From Methanosarcina vacuolata Z-761 (lineage in GTDB: Archaea; Halobacteriota; Methanosarcinia; Methanosarcinales; Methanosarcinaceae), in assembly GCF_000969905.1 (NCBI RefSeq), contig NZ_CP009520.1, positions 4,092,001 to 4,156,000 on the forward strand: DNA of 64,000 bases, read 5' to 3'. The translations under genes were made by a program, and so were the position numbers. Below the pieces are notes generated by a model. The model saw nothing but the letters and a program-made list of their open reading frames with translations, made no database searches and was not told the DNA's origin. Within the stretch, counting starts at the first letter, position 1. Each line of letters begins with the position of its first letter. Positions 17,125-25,253 of this stretch are shown in pieces.

Positions 17125-17605
17125 TTACTTTCTACTTTACCACTTAATTTACATTTCGATCCCCCTCTCAAAAATAAGGTGATTTTTGTAACAACTGGCC
17201 AAACTTATTGAACCAGATGTGAGCACATGCTCAACAAAATCAATGATTTTAACTTGAATTCCACAATGTTCAAAAAAACAGTTTAAATTTGGAAAACAAA
17301 TTAAAAATTTAGTCATATATAAAGAGAAATAGAGAAGTATATGTAATTAATATGGAAGCAAGAGCAAAATTAGTAGTAAACTGTGTGAATAAAAAAATTA
17401 AGTTGTGTTTTTTTTGAGGGGGTCGAAATGTAAAACTTAAGTTACTATTTGAAGCACATTGAATTCCATTGGGTGAAGCCCGAAGGCTCGAAGCGTGCGA
17501 AGCCGCCGAGCCTGAGGTGCTGAGCCTCAATATTTAAAAAAATAGTTTCTCTTACCCCTAGTTCAGCCCTCTTGAGCGAACGAAGTGAGCGAAAAGGGCA
17601 CCGTC
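17125..17605. other. Intergenic region with a GC-rich palindromic patch
   Basis: AT-rich from 17125 to 17455, then abruptly GC-rich at 17460-17530 (CGAAGGCTCGAAGCGTGCGAAGC and a GAGCCTGAGGTGCTGAGCCTC imperfect palindrome) and again at 17570-17600 (GAGCGAACGAAGTGAGCG). No open reading frame with protein character is seen. The base composition differs from both flanks. A structured RNA or a repeat remnant is possible; I cannot name one. Confidence 0.35.
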
Positions 17606-17628
17606 CTCCCGAGACGGCGACTCGGGAG
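17606..17628 (-). terminator. Terminator of the radical SAM gene
   Basis: Perfect 8-bp stem CTCCCGAG / CTCGGGAG with a 7-nt loop, adjacent to the stop codon at 17629. The minus-strand sequence beyond it has a short T run. Confidence 0.6.
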
Positions 17629-18630
17629 TTACATCCACTCGTAATGCATCAGAACTTCAGGATTAAAACTCTGCATCAAACTGTTTTCCGTATATCCAAA
17701 AAAGAGGCAGCCACTGCAGTTTTCAACAATTTCCTTTCTGTGTTCTTCCGAGTTTTTCCAGACACTTTCAAAACCGTCCCAGATCACGTTTCCAAGAGGT
17801 TCGTTGTGCACGCGGCAGGTTTCCAGAGTGCCGTCATGTGTCACATTTATAATAACCCCGCTGGCCCTGCATTTGTAGTCCATTCTCCCATCCCTGACCA
17901 TTTTAAGGTAGGTTTTGGAATTGATTATCGGGTAGCCCTGCTTCTTAAGCTCTATTATGTGGTCAACTGTACAGTGGAATTTTTCCCTATCACGAATTCC
18001 GATATCGTTCCAGATTTCTTCACTGATTCCGGGAAATTCGTGGACAGGCTCGAAGGAAACTTTCACTCCCAGCTTTTTTGCAAGCAAAATGAGAGTCTCG
18101 ATATCATCCAGGTTTTTTCCTGTAAGCACGCAGTTCATCAGGATGGGATTCTTCTTTTTCTGAAGTTTTCTAACCTCAATAGCTTTTTTTAAGCCCTTCA
18201 GCAGAGTTTCGAAATCCATCCTGCGGATTTCTTTATAACTATCTACCCCATCCACTGAAACCGAAAGGTAATCTACATCTACCAGCTCTTCCGCCCTTTC
18301 ATAGAGCAATTTTCCATTTGTAACCGTGGAAGTGATCATCCCGATTTCTTTGGCGTATGCCATAATCTGGGGCAGATCTTTTCTGAGGAGAGGTTCTACG
18401 GTCCAGGCGTTGTAGACACCGATCCCGAATTCTTTAGCATCGTCCAACAATTTAAAAATCTCTTCTCTAGGCGGCTCTTCTCCAGTTTTCTTCCAGTACT
18501 CACAGAACTTGCAGCGCATATTGCAGCAGGCATTTACACCGTGGGAGAGGACAAAAGGACGTTTTCTTACTCGGATCTGCCAGAGCGCTCTCGAAGCCAG
18601 AATAGGGTCAAATCGGGACATAGGTATCAT
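17629..18630 (-). CDS. Radical SAM protein with a C-terminal cysteine (SPASM/twitch-like) region
   Basis: A 333-aa radical SAM enzyme. The cluster motif is C-x3-C-x2-C at Cys36, Cys40 and Cys43 (ACCNMRCKFCEYW). It is followed by the GxVNxW-type strand region and VDYLSVSVDGVDSYKEIR, typical of the SAM-binding barrel. Near the C-terminus, YKCRASG, ETCRVHNEPLGN and ENCSGCLFFGY form a second group of cysteines, as in SPASM/twitch proteins that hold an auxiliary cluster. Such enzymes modify peptides, lipids or tRNA; the substrate cannot be read from the sequence. The gene stands alone between terminators. The start at 18630 is favoured weakly (AGGCAA upstream); the Met at 18621 is an alternative. 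Confidence 0.8.
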   Translation of the reverse strand: MIPMSRFDPILASRALWQIRVRKRPFVLSHGVNACCNMRCKFCEYWKKTGEEPPREEIFKLLDDAKEFGIGVYNAWTVEPLLRKDLPQIMAYAKEIGMITSTVTNGKLLYERAEELVDVDYLSVSVDGVDSYKEIRRMDFETLLKGLKKAIEVRKLQKKKNPILMNCVLTGKNLDDIETLILLAKKLGVKVSFEPVHEFPGISEEIWNDIGIRDREKFHCTVDHIIELKKQGYPIINSKTYLKMVRDGRMDYKCRASGVIINVTHDGTLETCRVHNEPLGNVIWDGFESVWKNSEEHRKEIVENCSGCLFFGYTENSLMQSFNPEVLMHYEWM

Positions 18631-18947
18631 TTGCCTAATAAAACAGAAGGATCATTATCTGTATTAGTAAAGAACATTTGCAATATAAATAGATTTATCC
18701 GGCTGCCTGTATTTTGTTTTTAATTACAATGTCCCTTTCCTTAAAAGTTGAGCGATGTAATTTAATTTACTTTAAAGGTTTAGAAACTTATTCTAAAGAT
18801 TTAGAAACTAATTTTTACTCTAAAAAGGTTTAGAAACTAATTTACTGAAAAGAATTTTAAAAGAGTATTTAAAGAAGTCGTGCAGTAAAAACAAATGCAC
18901 AATGTAACCGCTTTTAAACTAACAAGTAAACTAAAAGTAAAAAAAGT
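18631..18947. repeat. Intergenic region with GGTTTAGAAACT direct repeats
   Basis: Between the radical SAM gene start and the ribosomal operon terminator. The motif (A)GGTTTAGAAACTWA or GATTTAGAAACTAA occurs three times (around 18774-18845), spaced ~25-35 bp. No gene is seen. Confidence 0.45.
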
Positions 18948-18965
18948 GCTCGCCGAAGGGCGAGC
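18940..18965 (-). terminator. Terminator of the ribosomal P-stalk operon
   Basis: Stem GCTCGCC / GGCGAGC at 18948-18965. On the minus strand it is followed by ACTTTTTTTA, the expected poly-T exit. It lies 27 bp past the L12 stop. Confidence 0.85.
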
Positions 18966-18991
18966 TGTAGGTATTGAAGTTTTAGTTGCGT

Positions 18992-19312
18992 TTATCCGAA
19001 GAGGGCACCGAGGCCGGCCATTCCGTCTTCTTCAGAGTGGTCTTCTTCCTCTTCTTCCTCTTCCTCAGCAGGAGCTGCTTCTGCGGCAGGGGCTGCTGCG
19101 CCAGCAGGGGCTGCTGCGCCAGCTGCTGGAGCTGCGAATGCTGCCTTTGCAATTGCTTCTTCGATGTCCACGCCTTCAAGGGCTGCAACAAGGGCCTTTA
19201 CCCTGGATTCATTAACTTCGATACCTGCTGCCTGGAGAACGGCAGTGATTGCGTCTTCGGTAATTGCTTTACCAGCGTTGTGCAATAAGAGAGCTGCATA
19301 TATATATTCCAT
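18992..19312 (-). CDS. rpl12: 50S ribosomal protein L12 (archaeal P1)
   Basis: Acidic P1-type stalk protein, 106 aa, present in multiple copies on L10 to recruit translation factors. The N-terminal dimerisation half begins [21 protein letters not shown]. An Ala/Pro-rich hinge (residues ~60-83) follows, then a run of acidic residues and the conserved C-terminal tail [16 protein letters not shown], which contacts elongation and initiation factors. It is the last gene of the L1-L10-L12 operon, 36 bp behind L10, with a terminator directly downstream. Confidence 0.97.
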   Translation of the reverse strand: MEYIYAALLLHNAGKAITEDAITAVLQAAGIEVNESRVKALVAALEGVDIEEAIAKAAFAAPAAGAAAPAGAAAPAAEAAPAEEEEEEEEDHSEEDGMAGLGALFG

Positions 19313-19348
19313 CGTTAATCACCTAAGTTTTAATTATCGTAAATAAAT

Positions 19349-20389
19349 TTATCCGAAAAGGGAACCGAGACCAGCCATTCCATCTTCTTCGGAGTGGTCT
19401 TCTTCTTCCTCTTCTTCCTCTTCTTCCTTTACTTCTTCGATCTTCTCGGGTTCCCTGACTGCTGCGGCTGCTACGCTTGCGGCCGCTCCGAGAACTTCCC
19501 TCAGTTGGTCATCCACAGCATTTGCATCTTTGTCTGCGGCTTCAGATGCAACAGATGTCATCTGGACATGAGCTTTTGCCAGTAAGGCGTCCATGACTCC
19601 GGAATCAAACACGACAGCATTGACACCAAGGTTCTTTGACTCTGCAAAGGCTTTTGCCAGCAGGGTGCCGATTGTTGCGCTTGTCGGGTATGCAGTGTTG
19701 ACAGCGAGGTTGAAAGCGCTCTGAGCTGCTCTGGTAATATCAGAGAAGTACTGGCTTTCATCAATTGCAAGGAGTTCCGGCTCGTAAATTGTCCCATCAT
19801 CATAGGCGGCTCTTAAGTCCAGCCCTACAATGAGAGGGTATATCTCCAGCTTTGCAAGCATGGTTGCGAGCTTCTGTGGGACTGCCTCACCTGCTTTACA
19901 GACAACCTTAGTTTCCTTTACTGCAACTTTTCCTGCATCTATTGAAGCTGGAATTCCTGCACTCTGGAGTTCTCCCAGAATCGGGCCAGGTGGGAAACTG
20001 GTAGGCCCCTTCTGAACAATAATATCCGCAGGAGCTATTGCGCCTCCTTTAATCGGAGAAGGAGTTTTTGTCTGTTCTAGAACTTTGTAAAGCTTGAAGG
20101 GACTTTCGTTAGTAAATACCAGAGCAGTCTGCTTGTCAAGGTATTTATTCATCTCGGGAATGCTTTCCCCGAGCTGGTTTAAAGCCCGCTCAGTAAGGGT
20201 GTTCCTTGAGACCTTGAGCACTGCAACGTCTTTAAGGTCCCGGCGAATTTTCTGGATCTTGGTTGCAAGAATGCCTTCGATCCCAACCATCCCGAAGACC
20301 TTATGGGACTGAATGAGCTCTACTATATTCTCGATCTCATTCTTTTTCCACTCTGGGACGTGCTCCGTGTGATGCTTCTCCTCTGCCAT
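19349..20389 (-). CDS. rplP0: 50S ribosomal protein L10 (archaeal P0, stalk base)
   Basis: A 346-aa P0-type protein, forming the base of the stalk on 23S rRNA helices 42-44. It carries the archaeal/eukaryal extension: an rRNA-binding N-domain (WKKNEIENIVELIQSHKVFGMV), a middle insertion (AIAPADIIVQKGPTSFPPGP), L12-binding helices near residues 245-320, and a C-terminal acidic tail ending in [16 protein letters not shown], nearly the same as the L12 tail. Its ATG is contiguous with the L1 stop codon at 20390, so L1 and L10 are translationally coupled. Confidence 0.97.
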   Translation of the reverse strand: MAEEKHHTEHVPEWKKNEIENIVELIQSHKVFGMVGIEGILATKIQKIRRDLKDVAVLKVSRNTLTERALNQLGESIPEMNKYLDKQTALVFTNESPFKLYKVLEQTKTPSPIKGGAIAPADIIVQKGPTSFPPGPILGELQSAGIPASIDAGKVAVKETKVVCKAGEAVPQKLATMLAKLEIYPLIVGLDLRAAYDDGTIYEPELLAIDESQYFSDITRAAQSAFNLAVNTAYPTSATIGTLLAKAFAESKNLGVNAVVFDSGVMDALLAKAHVQMTSVASEAADKDANAVDDQLREVLGAAASVAAAAVREPEKIEEVKEEEEEEEEEDHSEEDGMAGLGSLFG

Positions 20390-21031
20390 TTACACCACCC
20401 TTTCGGATTTTCCCATAGTTGTCGTGACATAGACCGTTCTCAGGTTGTGCCTGCCTTTATCCAGGACACGCTCCAGCCTGGATACTATAGTCTCAATGTT
20501 TTCGGCAAGATCATCGGGACTCATGTTCCTTCGGCCGACAGGCACATGGAATGTGAGCTTGTCTTTTGACCTTAATCTGATTGCATTTTGCTTGCTCTGG
20601 ATCAGTTCGCCTATATCTTTGTTAGGTAAAAGCGGAATAGGCATTTTCCCTCTGGGTCCAAGAACAATACCCAGGTTCTTACCAATTGTTGGCATAAACT
20701 GGGTTTCTGCGATAAAAAGGTCACATTCGTTCGCAAGAGTCCTGGCTTGGTTTTTATCAGCCGCCAGTTCATCGAGCTCAACATCAGAAATAACATACGC
20801 AGCACCGGCAGCCTTTGCTCTGAGGCCCACATCACCTTTTGCAAAAACGCCGATCTTCAGTTCTTTTCCGAGCCCGTGAGGAAGAATTACTTCTTCATCG
20901 ACTCTGTTCTTCGGTTGGTTCATGTCAAGATTCTTTAAGTTAATCGCCAGGTCTACGCTTTCAGAGAAATTGCGTTTTGGCGATTCTTCAAGTACTTTCT
21001 TGACAGCTTCCAGTATATTTTTTTCTGCCAT
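20390..21031 (-). CDS. rpl1: 50S ribosomal protein L1
   Basis: A 213-aa L1, binding 23S rRNA helices 76-78 and, in many archaea and bacteria, its own mRNA. The diagnostic segment PTIGKNLGIVLGPRGKMPIP is present, as is the SVDLAINLKNLD N-terminus. SD GGGGAGG sits eight bases before the ATG. The preceding ~240-bp gap separates L1 from L11, holds a TATA element and a hairpin leader, and probably makes L1-L10-L12 a separate transcription unit. Confidence 0.97.
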   Translation of the reverse strand: MAEKNILEAVKKVLEESPKRNFSESVDLAINLKNLDMNQPKNRVDEEVILPHGLGKELKIGVFAKGDVGLRAKAAGAAYVISDVELDELAADKNQARTLANECDLFIAETQFMPTIGKNLGIVLGPRGKMPIPLLPNKDIGELIQSKQNAIRLRSKDKLTFHVPVGRRNMSPDDLAENIETIVSRLERVLDKGRHNLRTVYVTTTMGKSERVV

Positions 21032-21042
21032 CTTGTTCCTCC

Positions 21043-21092
21043 CCGTAGTGTTTGAACTTACATGTCCAAGCAGCCTTTTCGGCTTACTACGG
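21043..21092 (-). promoter_or_regulatory. Structured leader of the L1-L10-L12 mRNA
   Basis: On the minus strand CCGTAGT (21092-21086) can pair with ACTACGG (21049-21043), enclosing the smaller hairpin AGCC-GAAA-AGGCT. The closing stem ends directly against the GGGGAGG ribosome binding site of L1, so folding could affect L1 translation. L1 autoregulation through its mRNA is known in archaea and bacteria; whether this structure is the L1 site is inference. Confidence 0.5.
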
Positions 21093-21159
21093 TTGGTCTT
21101 AGGGCTTTTCCATTAATCCGGATATTCGGTTATTCTTAACAATAAACCACTAATAACTA

Positions 21160-21180
21160 TCTTTTTTATATATTGCAATG
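21160..21180 (-). promoter_or_regulatory. TATA box for the L1 operon
   Basis: Minus-strand sequence ATATATAAAAAA around 21175-21163 lies ~140 bp upstream of the L1 start, a good archaeal box A. Confidence 0.5.
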
Positions 21181-21272
21181 ATATGCAGGATTCTTGAGCT
21201 ATTAGTGCTATCCAATTTAAAACTATTGGTGATGACGAAATTCCGGATTAAATAAGAAGGAATAGGAAGGTT

Positions 21273-21758
21273 TTACCACTCTTCACCGGCAAGCAAATCA
21301 TCGAACTTGCCCTGATCGAGTGCCTTCTGGCTGTCTTTAGCCTTAACTCCCTCTACATTCACGCCCATAGGGACACAGGTACCCATTACCTCTTTCATTG
21401 TTGACTTGAGATCATAGGAAAGTACGTCTTCCTTCTTCATCCGGGCAATCTTTGCAACCTGCGAAATGCTGATGTCTCCAACAACTTCGCTTCCTGCATT
21501 TCCTGACCCTTTTTGAATCCCTAACTCTTTCATAATCAGGGATGCAGTGGGTGGAGTGCCTACTTCGATCTCGACATTTTTCTTGTCGTCAACAATTACT
21601 TTTACAGGAACCTGCATACCATTGTAGTCCCTGGTTTTTTCGTTGATCTTTTCGACCACTTCTTTTATGTTGACCCCGAGCGGACCAAGCGCCGGACCTA
21701 AAGGTGGTCCAGGATTTGCTTTTCCTCCGGGGACAAGTGCTTCAACAATACTTGTCAT
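21273..21758 (-). CDS. rpl11: 50S ribosomal protein L11
   Basis: A 161-aa L11 that binds the GTPase-associated centre of 23S rRNA. It has the N-terminal domain with VEALVPGGKANPGPPLGPALGPLGVNI and a C-terminal RNA-binding domain with the KEVMGTCVPMGV motif. The start at 21758 (MTSIVEAL) is chosen over an in-frame ATG at 21812 because GGTGAG precedes it and homology begins there. It lies ~120 bp behind spt5 on the same strand. Confidence 0.96.
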   Translation of the reverse strand: MTSIVEALVPGGKANPGPPLGPALGPLGVNIKEVVEKINEKTRDYNGMQVPVKVIVDDKKNVEIEVGTPPTASLIMKELGIQKGSGNAGSEVVGDISISQVAKIARMKKEDVLSYDLKSTMKEVMGTCVPMGVNVEGVKAKDSQKALDQGKFDDLLAGEEW

Positions 21759-21877
21759 CTGAGTCTCACCGGTTTTAATACGTATAATGTTTGTAGATCC
21801 ATTTAGATCCACTTTGAGTACTGGTGATTTAAATTAATAAGCTGGAATTTTAGGTATTTTTCCATCTTGCTGTGACT

Positions 21878-22336
21878 TCACTCATTCTCTTTTTTAAGTA
21901 TTCTTACAGTATCGCCACGAATAGTGATGGGAATCGGAACCACAGCATCAAACAGCTCCACAGTAATTTCCTCATGCCCTTCGTCAACTCTTTTAACCCG
22001 GGCTTTCTCGCCTTTAAAGGGTCCTGAAGTAACCTCAATTATAGCCCCTTCCTTGATCCCTATTATGGTTGGTTTGGGTTTAAGGAAATGCTCAATTTCA
22101 GCAATTGAAGAGCTCCCTTTCACAAGAGCCCTTGCATGGGGAATAGTCTGGATTGCCAGTTCTACAATTCCGGGTTTAGGAGCCTCGACCAGGACATATC
22201 CTTTTAGCTCATCAGGAGCCAGAATTGCCCTTATATCCAGCTTCTCCTTTTTCGAAATCCTGGCAAGGGCTGTTGCAACCGATCTTTCTTGGTTTGCCGT
22301 AGTTTTGATTACAAATATCTGGGACTCCTCACTCAT
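21878..22336 (-). CDS. spt5: Transcription elongation factor Spt5 (NusG homologue)
   Basis: Archaeal Spt5, a 152-aa protein with an NGN domain (residues ~5-90, beginning QIFVIKTTANQERSVATALARI) and a KOW domain (residues ~100-150: IKEGAIIEVTSGPFKGEKARVKRVD). It binds the RNA polymerase clamp with Spt4 and raises processivity. The preferred start ATG at 22336 overlaps the secE stop by 4 bp (ATGA); an in-frame ATG four codons upstream lies inside secE. Confidence 0.95.
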   Translation of the reverse strand: MSEESQIFVIKTTANQERSVATALARISKKEKLDIRAILAPDELKGYVLVEAPKPGIVELAIQTIPHARALVKGSSSIAEIEHFLKPKPTIIGIKEGAIIEVTSGPFKGEKARVKRVDEGHEEITVELFDAVVPIPITIRGDTVRILKKENE

Positions 22337-22548
22337 TTGGCCACCCACTGGGGCAACATTGTCAACAGTACGTATACTATAAATCCTATTGCTCCCACAG
22401 CCAGAATGCCAACACCTGCGACTTTGGCAATGGTCAAGAACTCTTCCCTGGACGGTTTTCTAGTAAGTTTCAGGACTCTCAGGTGTGCCCGGATTGCCTG
22501 ACCAACGCTTTCTGCAGTTATCTTCGGTTCAAACGTGGATTCTACCAT
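22333..22548 (-). CDS. secE: Protein translocase subunit SecE (Sec61 gamma)
   Basis: A 71-aa SecE of the archaeal Sec61-gamma type with one C-terminal membrane helix (about residues 43-65, VAGVGILAVGAIGFIVYVLLTML) and an amphipathic N-terminal part with LRVLKLTRKPSREEF, the conserved contact to SecY. The position directly ahead of spt5 with a 4-bp overlap is the standard archaeal order. ATG 22548 is preferred over a TTG directly before it. Confidence 0.95.
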   Translation of the reverse strand: MVESTFEPKITAESVGQAIRAHLRVLKLTRKPSREEFLTIAKVAGVGILAVGAIGFIVYVLLTMLPQWVAK

Positions 22549-22966
22549 CAATTCACATCCAGGTTTTCTTTATTCTAGTTCTCTTTCTTTAATTTTTTGC
22601 CTAGAGTTCTTCCTATGGGTTTTCCATTCCCGAAATTCGCATTTCCTAGATCTGGAATTTCCGGATTTATATTAAGGAAGGAACGGGCGGTTTATATTAT
22701 TAATTCCTATTATATGAAGATATCACTGGCACGACTTTTAAAACGTCAAAAGATTTCGATGCTGGATTTGTATTTATTTCAAAGTTTTAATCGCGTCAGT
22801 AGAAATATTTATTTTTTGATGCCGAATTGTATCGGCACCATACGGCATTTACCATAAAAATAGTTTTCGATTGGTTTTTATTCCTATTCCTTATTTATAT
22901 TTTAAAGAGAGGAAAACAGTATTTTTCTCCAACCGAAGATTTTAATCCCTTTTATCTCTGATCTGA
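22549..22966. other. Intergenic region between ftsZ and secE
   Basis: A 418-bp AT-rich gap without a convincing gene. A small hairpin, TGCCGA-ATTGTA-TCGGCA (22820-22837), lies toward the ftsZ end. TATA-like sequences on the minus strand near 22700 and 22670 could start the secE-spt5-L11 transcript. Confidence 0.4.
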
Positions 22967-24094
22967 TCACTCTACAAAATCAATTCCATATTTAAAGGTA
23001 ATATCCTTGTCGTTTCCATGACCATAAATCTGGGCGGATGTTACTCCTGTAACAACGATCATGGTACGTACGGTTTGTTCGAGGTCAGGGTCAACCTGTG
23101 CACCCCAGATCAGGCGGGCGTTTGCGTCTATCCGGCTATAAACTTCCTGAACCACAGATTCAGCTTCTGAAATTGTCATGTCAGGACCTCCAACCACATT
23201 AACGAGAGCAGAGGTTGCACCTGAGATGTCCACGTCAAGAAGCGGACTCCGCAAAGCTTTCTGTACGGATTCGACAGCTTTGTTTTCTCCGTCGGACTCT
23301 CCAAGCCCTATCATTGCAACACCCCCGTTCTGCATAACAGTTCGGATATCTGCAAAATCGAGGTTTACAAGCCCGGGTTTTGTGATCAGTTCGGTGATAC
23401 CCTTTACGGCTCTCATAAGAACTTCGTCTGATACTTTGAAGGCAGCCTGAAGCGGAAGCCTCGGAACTACTTCGATCAGCTTATCATTGGGAACCACTAT
23501 TACCGTGTCTGCGACATCTCTAAGGCGTTCAAGACCGGCTTCAGCATTGGTCCTGCGGACATGACCTTCCACACTGAAGGGCAGGGTGACGACTGCGATC
23601 GTAAGGGCTCCTGCATCTCTGGCAGCCTCAGCTACTATAGGTGCTGACCCTGTACCGGTTCCTCCTCCAAGCCCTGCGGTAATAAAGACCATGTCAGATC
23701 CTTCGACAACGCTGTTGATTTCGTCGATACTTTCGATTGCAGCATCTTCTCCGATCTGGGGGAGGCTCCCAGCCCCAAGTCCACGGGTTTTCTTTTTCCC
23801 GATCAGAATCTTTTTGCCGGAGCGTATATGAAGAAGGTGCTGAGCATCGGTGTTCAAGGCAACAAGGTCAGCTCCCTGTATCCCTTCACCCATCATGCGC
23901 TGGATGCTGTTCGAGCCGCCGCCTCCGCATCCTACCACTTTGATAGTTGTTTTAAGGCTTCGAAGGATCTCTTCGAGTTCAGCATCAACATCTGAGTCTA
24001 CTACGTTAGAGTAATCTAAATTTGAGTAATCTCTCTGCCCGGCACGTCCTTCCTGGGCAGATCGAGCAAGGGCTTCTTCCACAATGGATCTCAT
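22967..24094 (-). CDS. ftsZ: Cell division GTPase FtsZ
   Basis: Tubulin-like GTPase that forms the division ring. Tubulin signature [28 protein letters not shown] at the nucleotide site, NTDAQHLL, and the T7-loop region [13 protein letters not shown] are all intact. 375 aa from the preferred start. The reading frame also has an ATG six codons upstream (24112), but GGAGG (just inside that extension) is correctly spaced for the ATG at 24094, giving [12 protein letters not shown]. The C-terminus ends FKYGIDFVE, without the long linker of bacterial FtsZ. It heads the secE/spt5/ribosomal cluster with a ~420-bp gap. Confidence 0.96.
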   Translation of the reverse strand: MRSIVEEALARSAQEGRAGQRDYSNLDYSNVVDSDVDAELEEILRSLKTTIKVVGCGGGGSNSIQRMMGEGIQGADLVALNTDAQHLLHIRSGKKILIGKKKTRGLGAGSLPQIGEDAAIESIDEINSVVEGSDMVFITAGLGGGTGTGSAPIVAEAARDAGALTIAVVTLPFSVEGHVRRTNAEAGLERLRDVADTVIVVPNDKLIEVVPRLPLQAAFKVSDEVLMRAVKGITELITKPGLVNLDFADIRTVMQNGGVAMIGLGESDGENKAVESVQKALRSPLLDVDISGATSALVNVVGGPDMTISEAESVVQEVYSRIDANARLIWGAQVDPDLEQTVRTMIVVTGVTSAQIYGHGNDKDITFKYGIDFVE

Positions 24095-24333
24095 ACTACT
24101 GTTTTCCTCCATCCTATGGGGTAGTTTTAATGAATGATGTTAAAGAATAAATGCATTTTTAGAGGGAACATGTGTATTTTAACCATCACATATACAGTTT
24201 CCAATTTAATAGTTTTCCTGTTCAAGTCTTTGAACTTATAATGTATTTGTTTAATTATTTAATTAAACTCTTCTACTCTCTTATTTAGCCTCAGGCTGTT
24301 CCCCACAGCTATTATGGTCCAGTTTTATTTGCT

Positions 24334-24393
24334 ATAATTCTGAACCTTCTTTAATAATTCTGAACTTTTTTTAATAATACTGAATCTTCGTTA
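24334..24393. repeat. 20-bp tandem repeat, 3 units
   Basis: Units ATAATTCTGAACCTTCTTTA, ATAATTCTGAACTTTTTTTA and ATAATACTGAATCTTCGTTA lie head to tail in the ~390-bp gap upstream of ftsZ. No gene is seen in this gap. Confidence 0.8.
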
Positions 24394-24481
24394 ATTTCTT
24401 TGACCAAAATGTTTATTTTTTATTATTTTATTTTTCTGCACACTTCCCTGTATTTTTACCTTTCTCTTTTATGAAAAATAA

Positions 24482-25066
24482 TTACGCTTTTCCTCTGGAT
24501 TCTCCCAGGATAATACCTGTCGCAATCAGGTGGGCAACCCTCAAAGGTTCAGGAATATTGCTTCTTATTGAGGTAAGCCGGATAATCTTTTTAACAGTCT
24601 CCATGCCTATGCCTGCCCTCTGAATATAAATAGAACTCTTTTCACCGGGAATTCTTTCTATTTTTCCGGCCCGCTTTATTATAGTCCACCGTTCCTCTCC
24701 ATCCTGGAAATATTTGAGAGCGGATTTTATTTTCTCGAAATCCGGATAGGACCGCATAACCACAACTACAGGAATTCCGGTTTCCCTGTAAAGCGTCTGT
24801 ATATCGACAACATTAAAGCCTCCATAAGTGATTCCATCGAGAATAACCGTTCTTATCTGGCCGTAATGTTTACTCTTCTTTATCATATTACAGATAACTT
24901 CAGTAGCATCAAGCCCATCCTTTGTGATTTCGGAGCGAAGAACCCCGTCAATCCAATCTCCTCCTCGAAAAACAGCCCCGACTATCATCACTTTTTCAGT
25001 GAGGAGTGCAGAATCGTCTATACCTAAAATTCGAATTTCGGGCTTGATATGAAAATCTGAATTCAC
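24482..25066 (-). CDS. DUF99 (UPF0215) family protein
   Basis: A 194-aa archaeal conserved protein. Characteristic segments are RILGIDDSALL near the N-terminus, VGAVFRGGDWIDGVL, TVILDGITYGGFNVVDI and GIPVVVVMR; the family has been proposed to have an RNase H/endonuclease V-like fold, with Asp residues in GIDD and LDGIT as the likely acidic centre. The start appears to be GTG at 25066 with only a weak ribosome binding site. It lies ~190 bp downstream of pan on the same strand. The biochemical role is unproven. Confidence 0.8.
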   Translation of the reverse strand: MNSDFHIKPEIRILGIDDSALLTEKVMIVGAVFRGGDWIDGVLRSEITKDGLDATEVICNMIKKSKHYGQIRTVILDGITYGGFNVVDIQTLYRETGIPVVVVMRSYPDFEKIKSALKYFQDGEERWTIIKRAGKIERIPGEKSSIYIQRAGIGMETVKKIIRLTSIRSNIPEPLRVAHLIATGIILGESRGKA

Positions 25067-25253
25067 AGGTACTTCTTATGTATGGATTACAAAAATAGTT
25101 TGTCGGTTTTCCTTCAGGTTTTCTAATCAAAGTCCTTTCCAGGAAAATTTTCAATTTTCCGGTAAAACCCCTATATCTCAAGCTAAAGTAAAAATAGCTA
25201 GTCATAGAAATGAGCCCGTGGGGGGATTTCTATTCGGTTTACCGGAAACTTTT

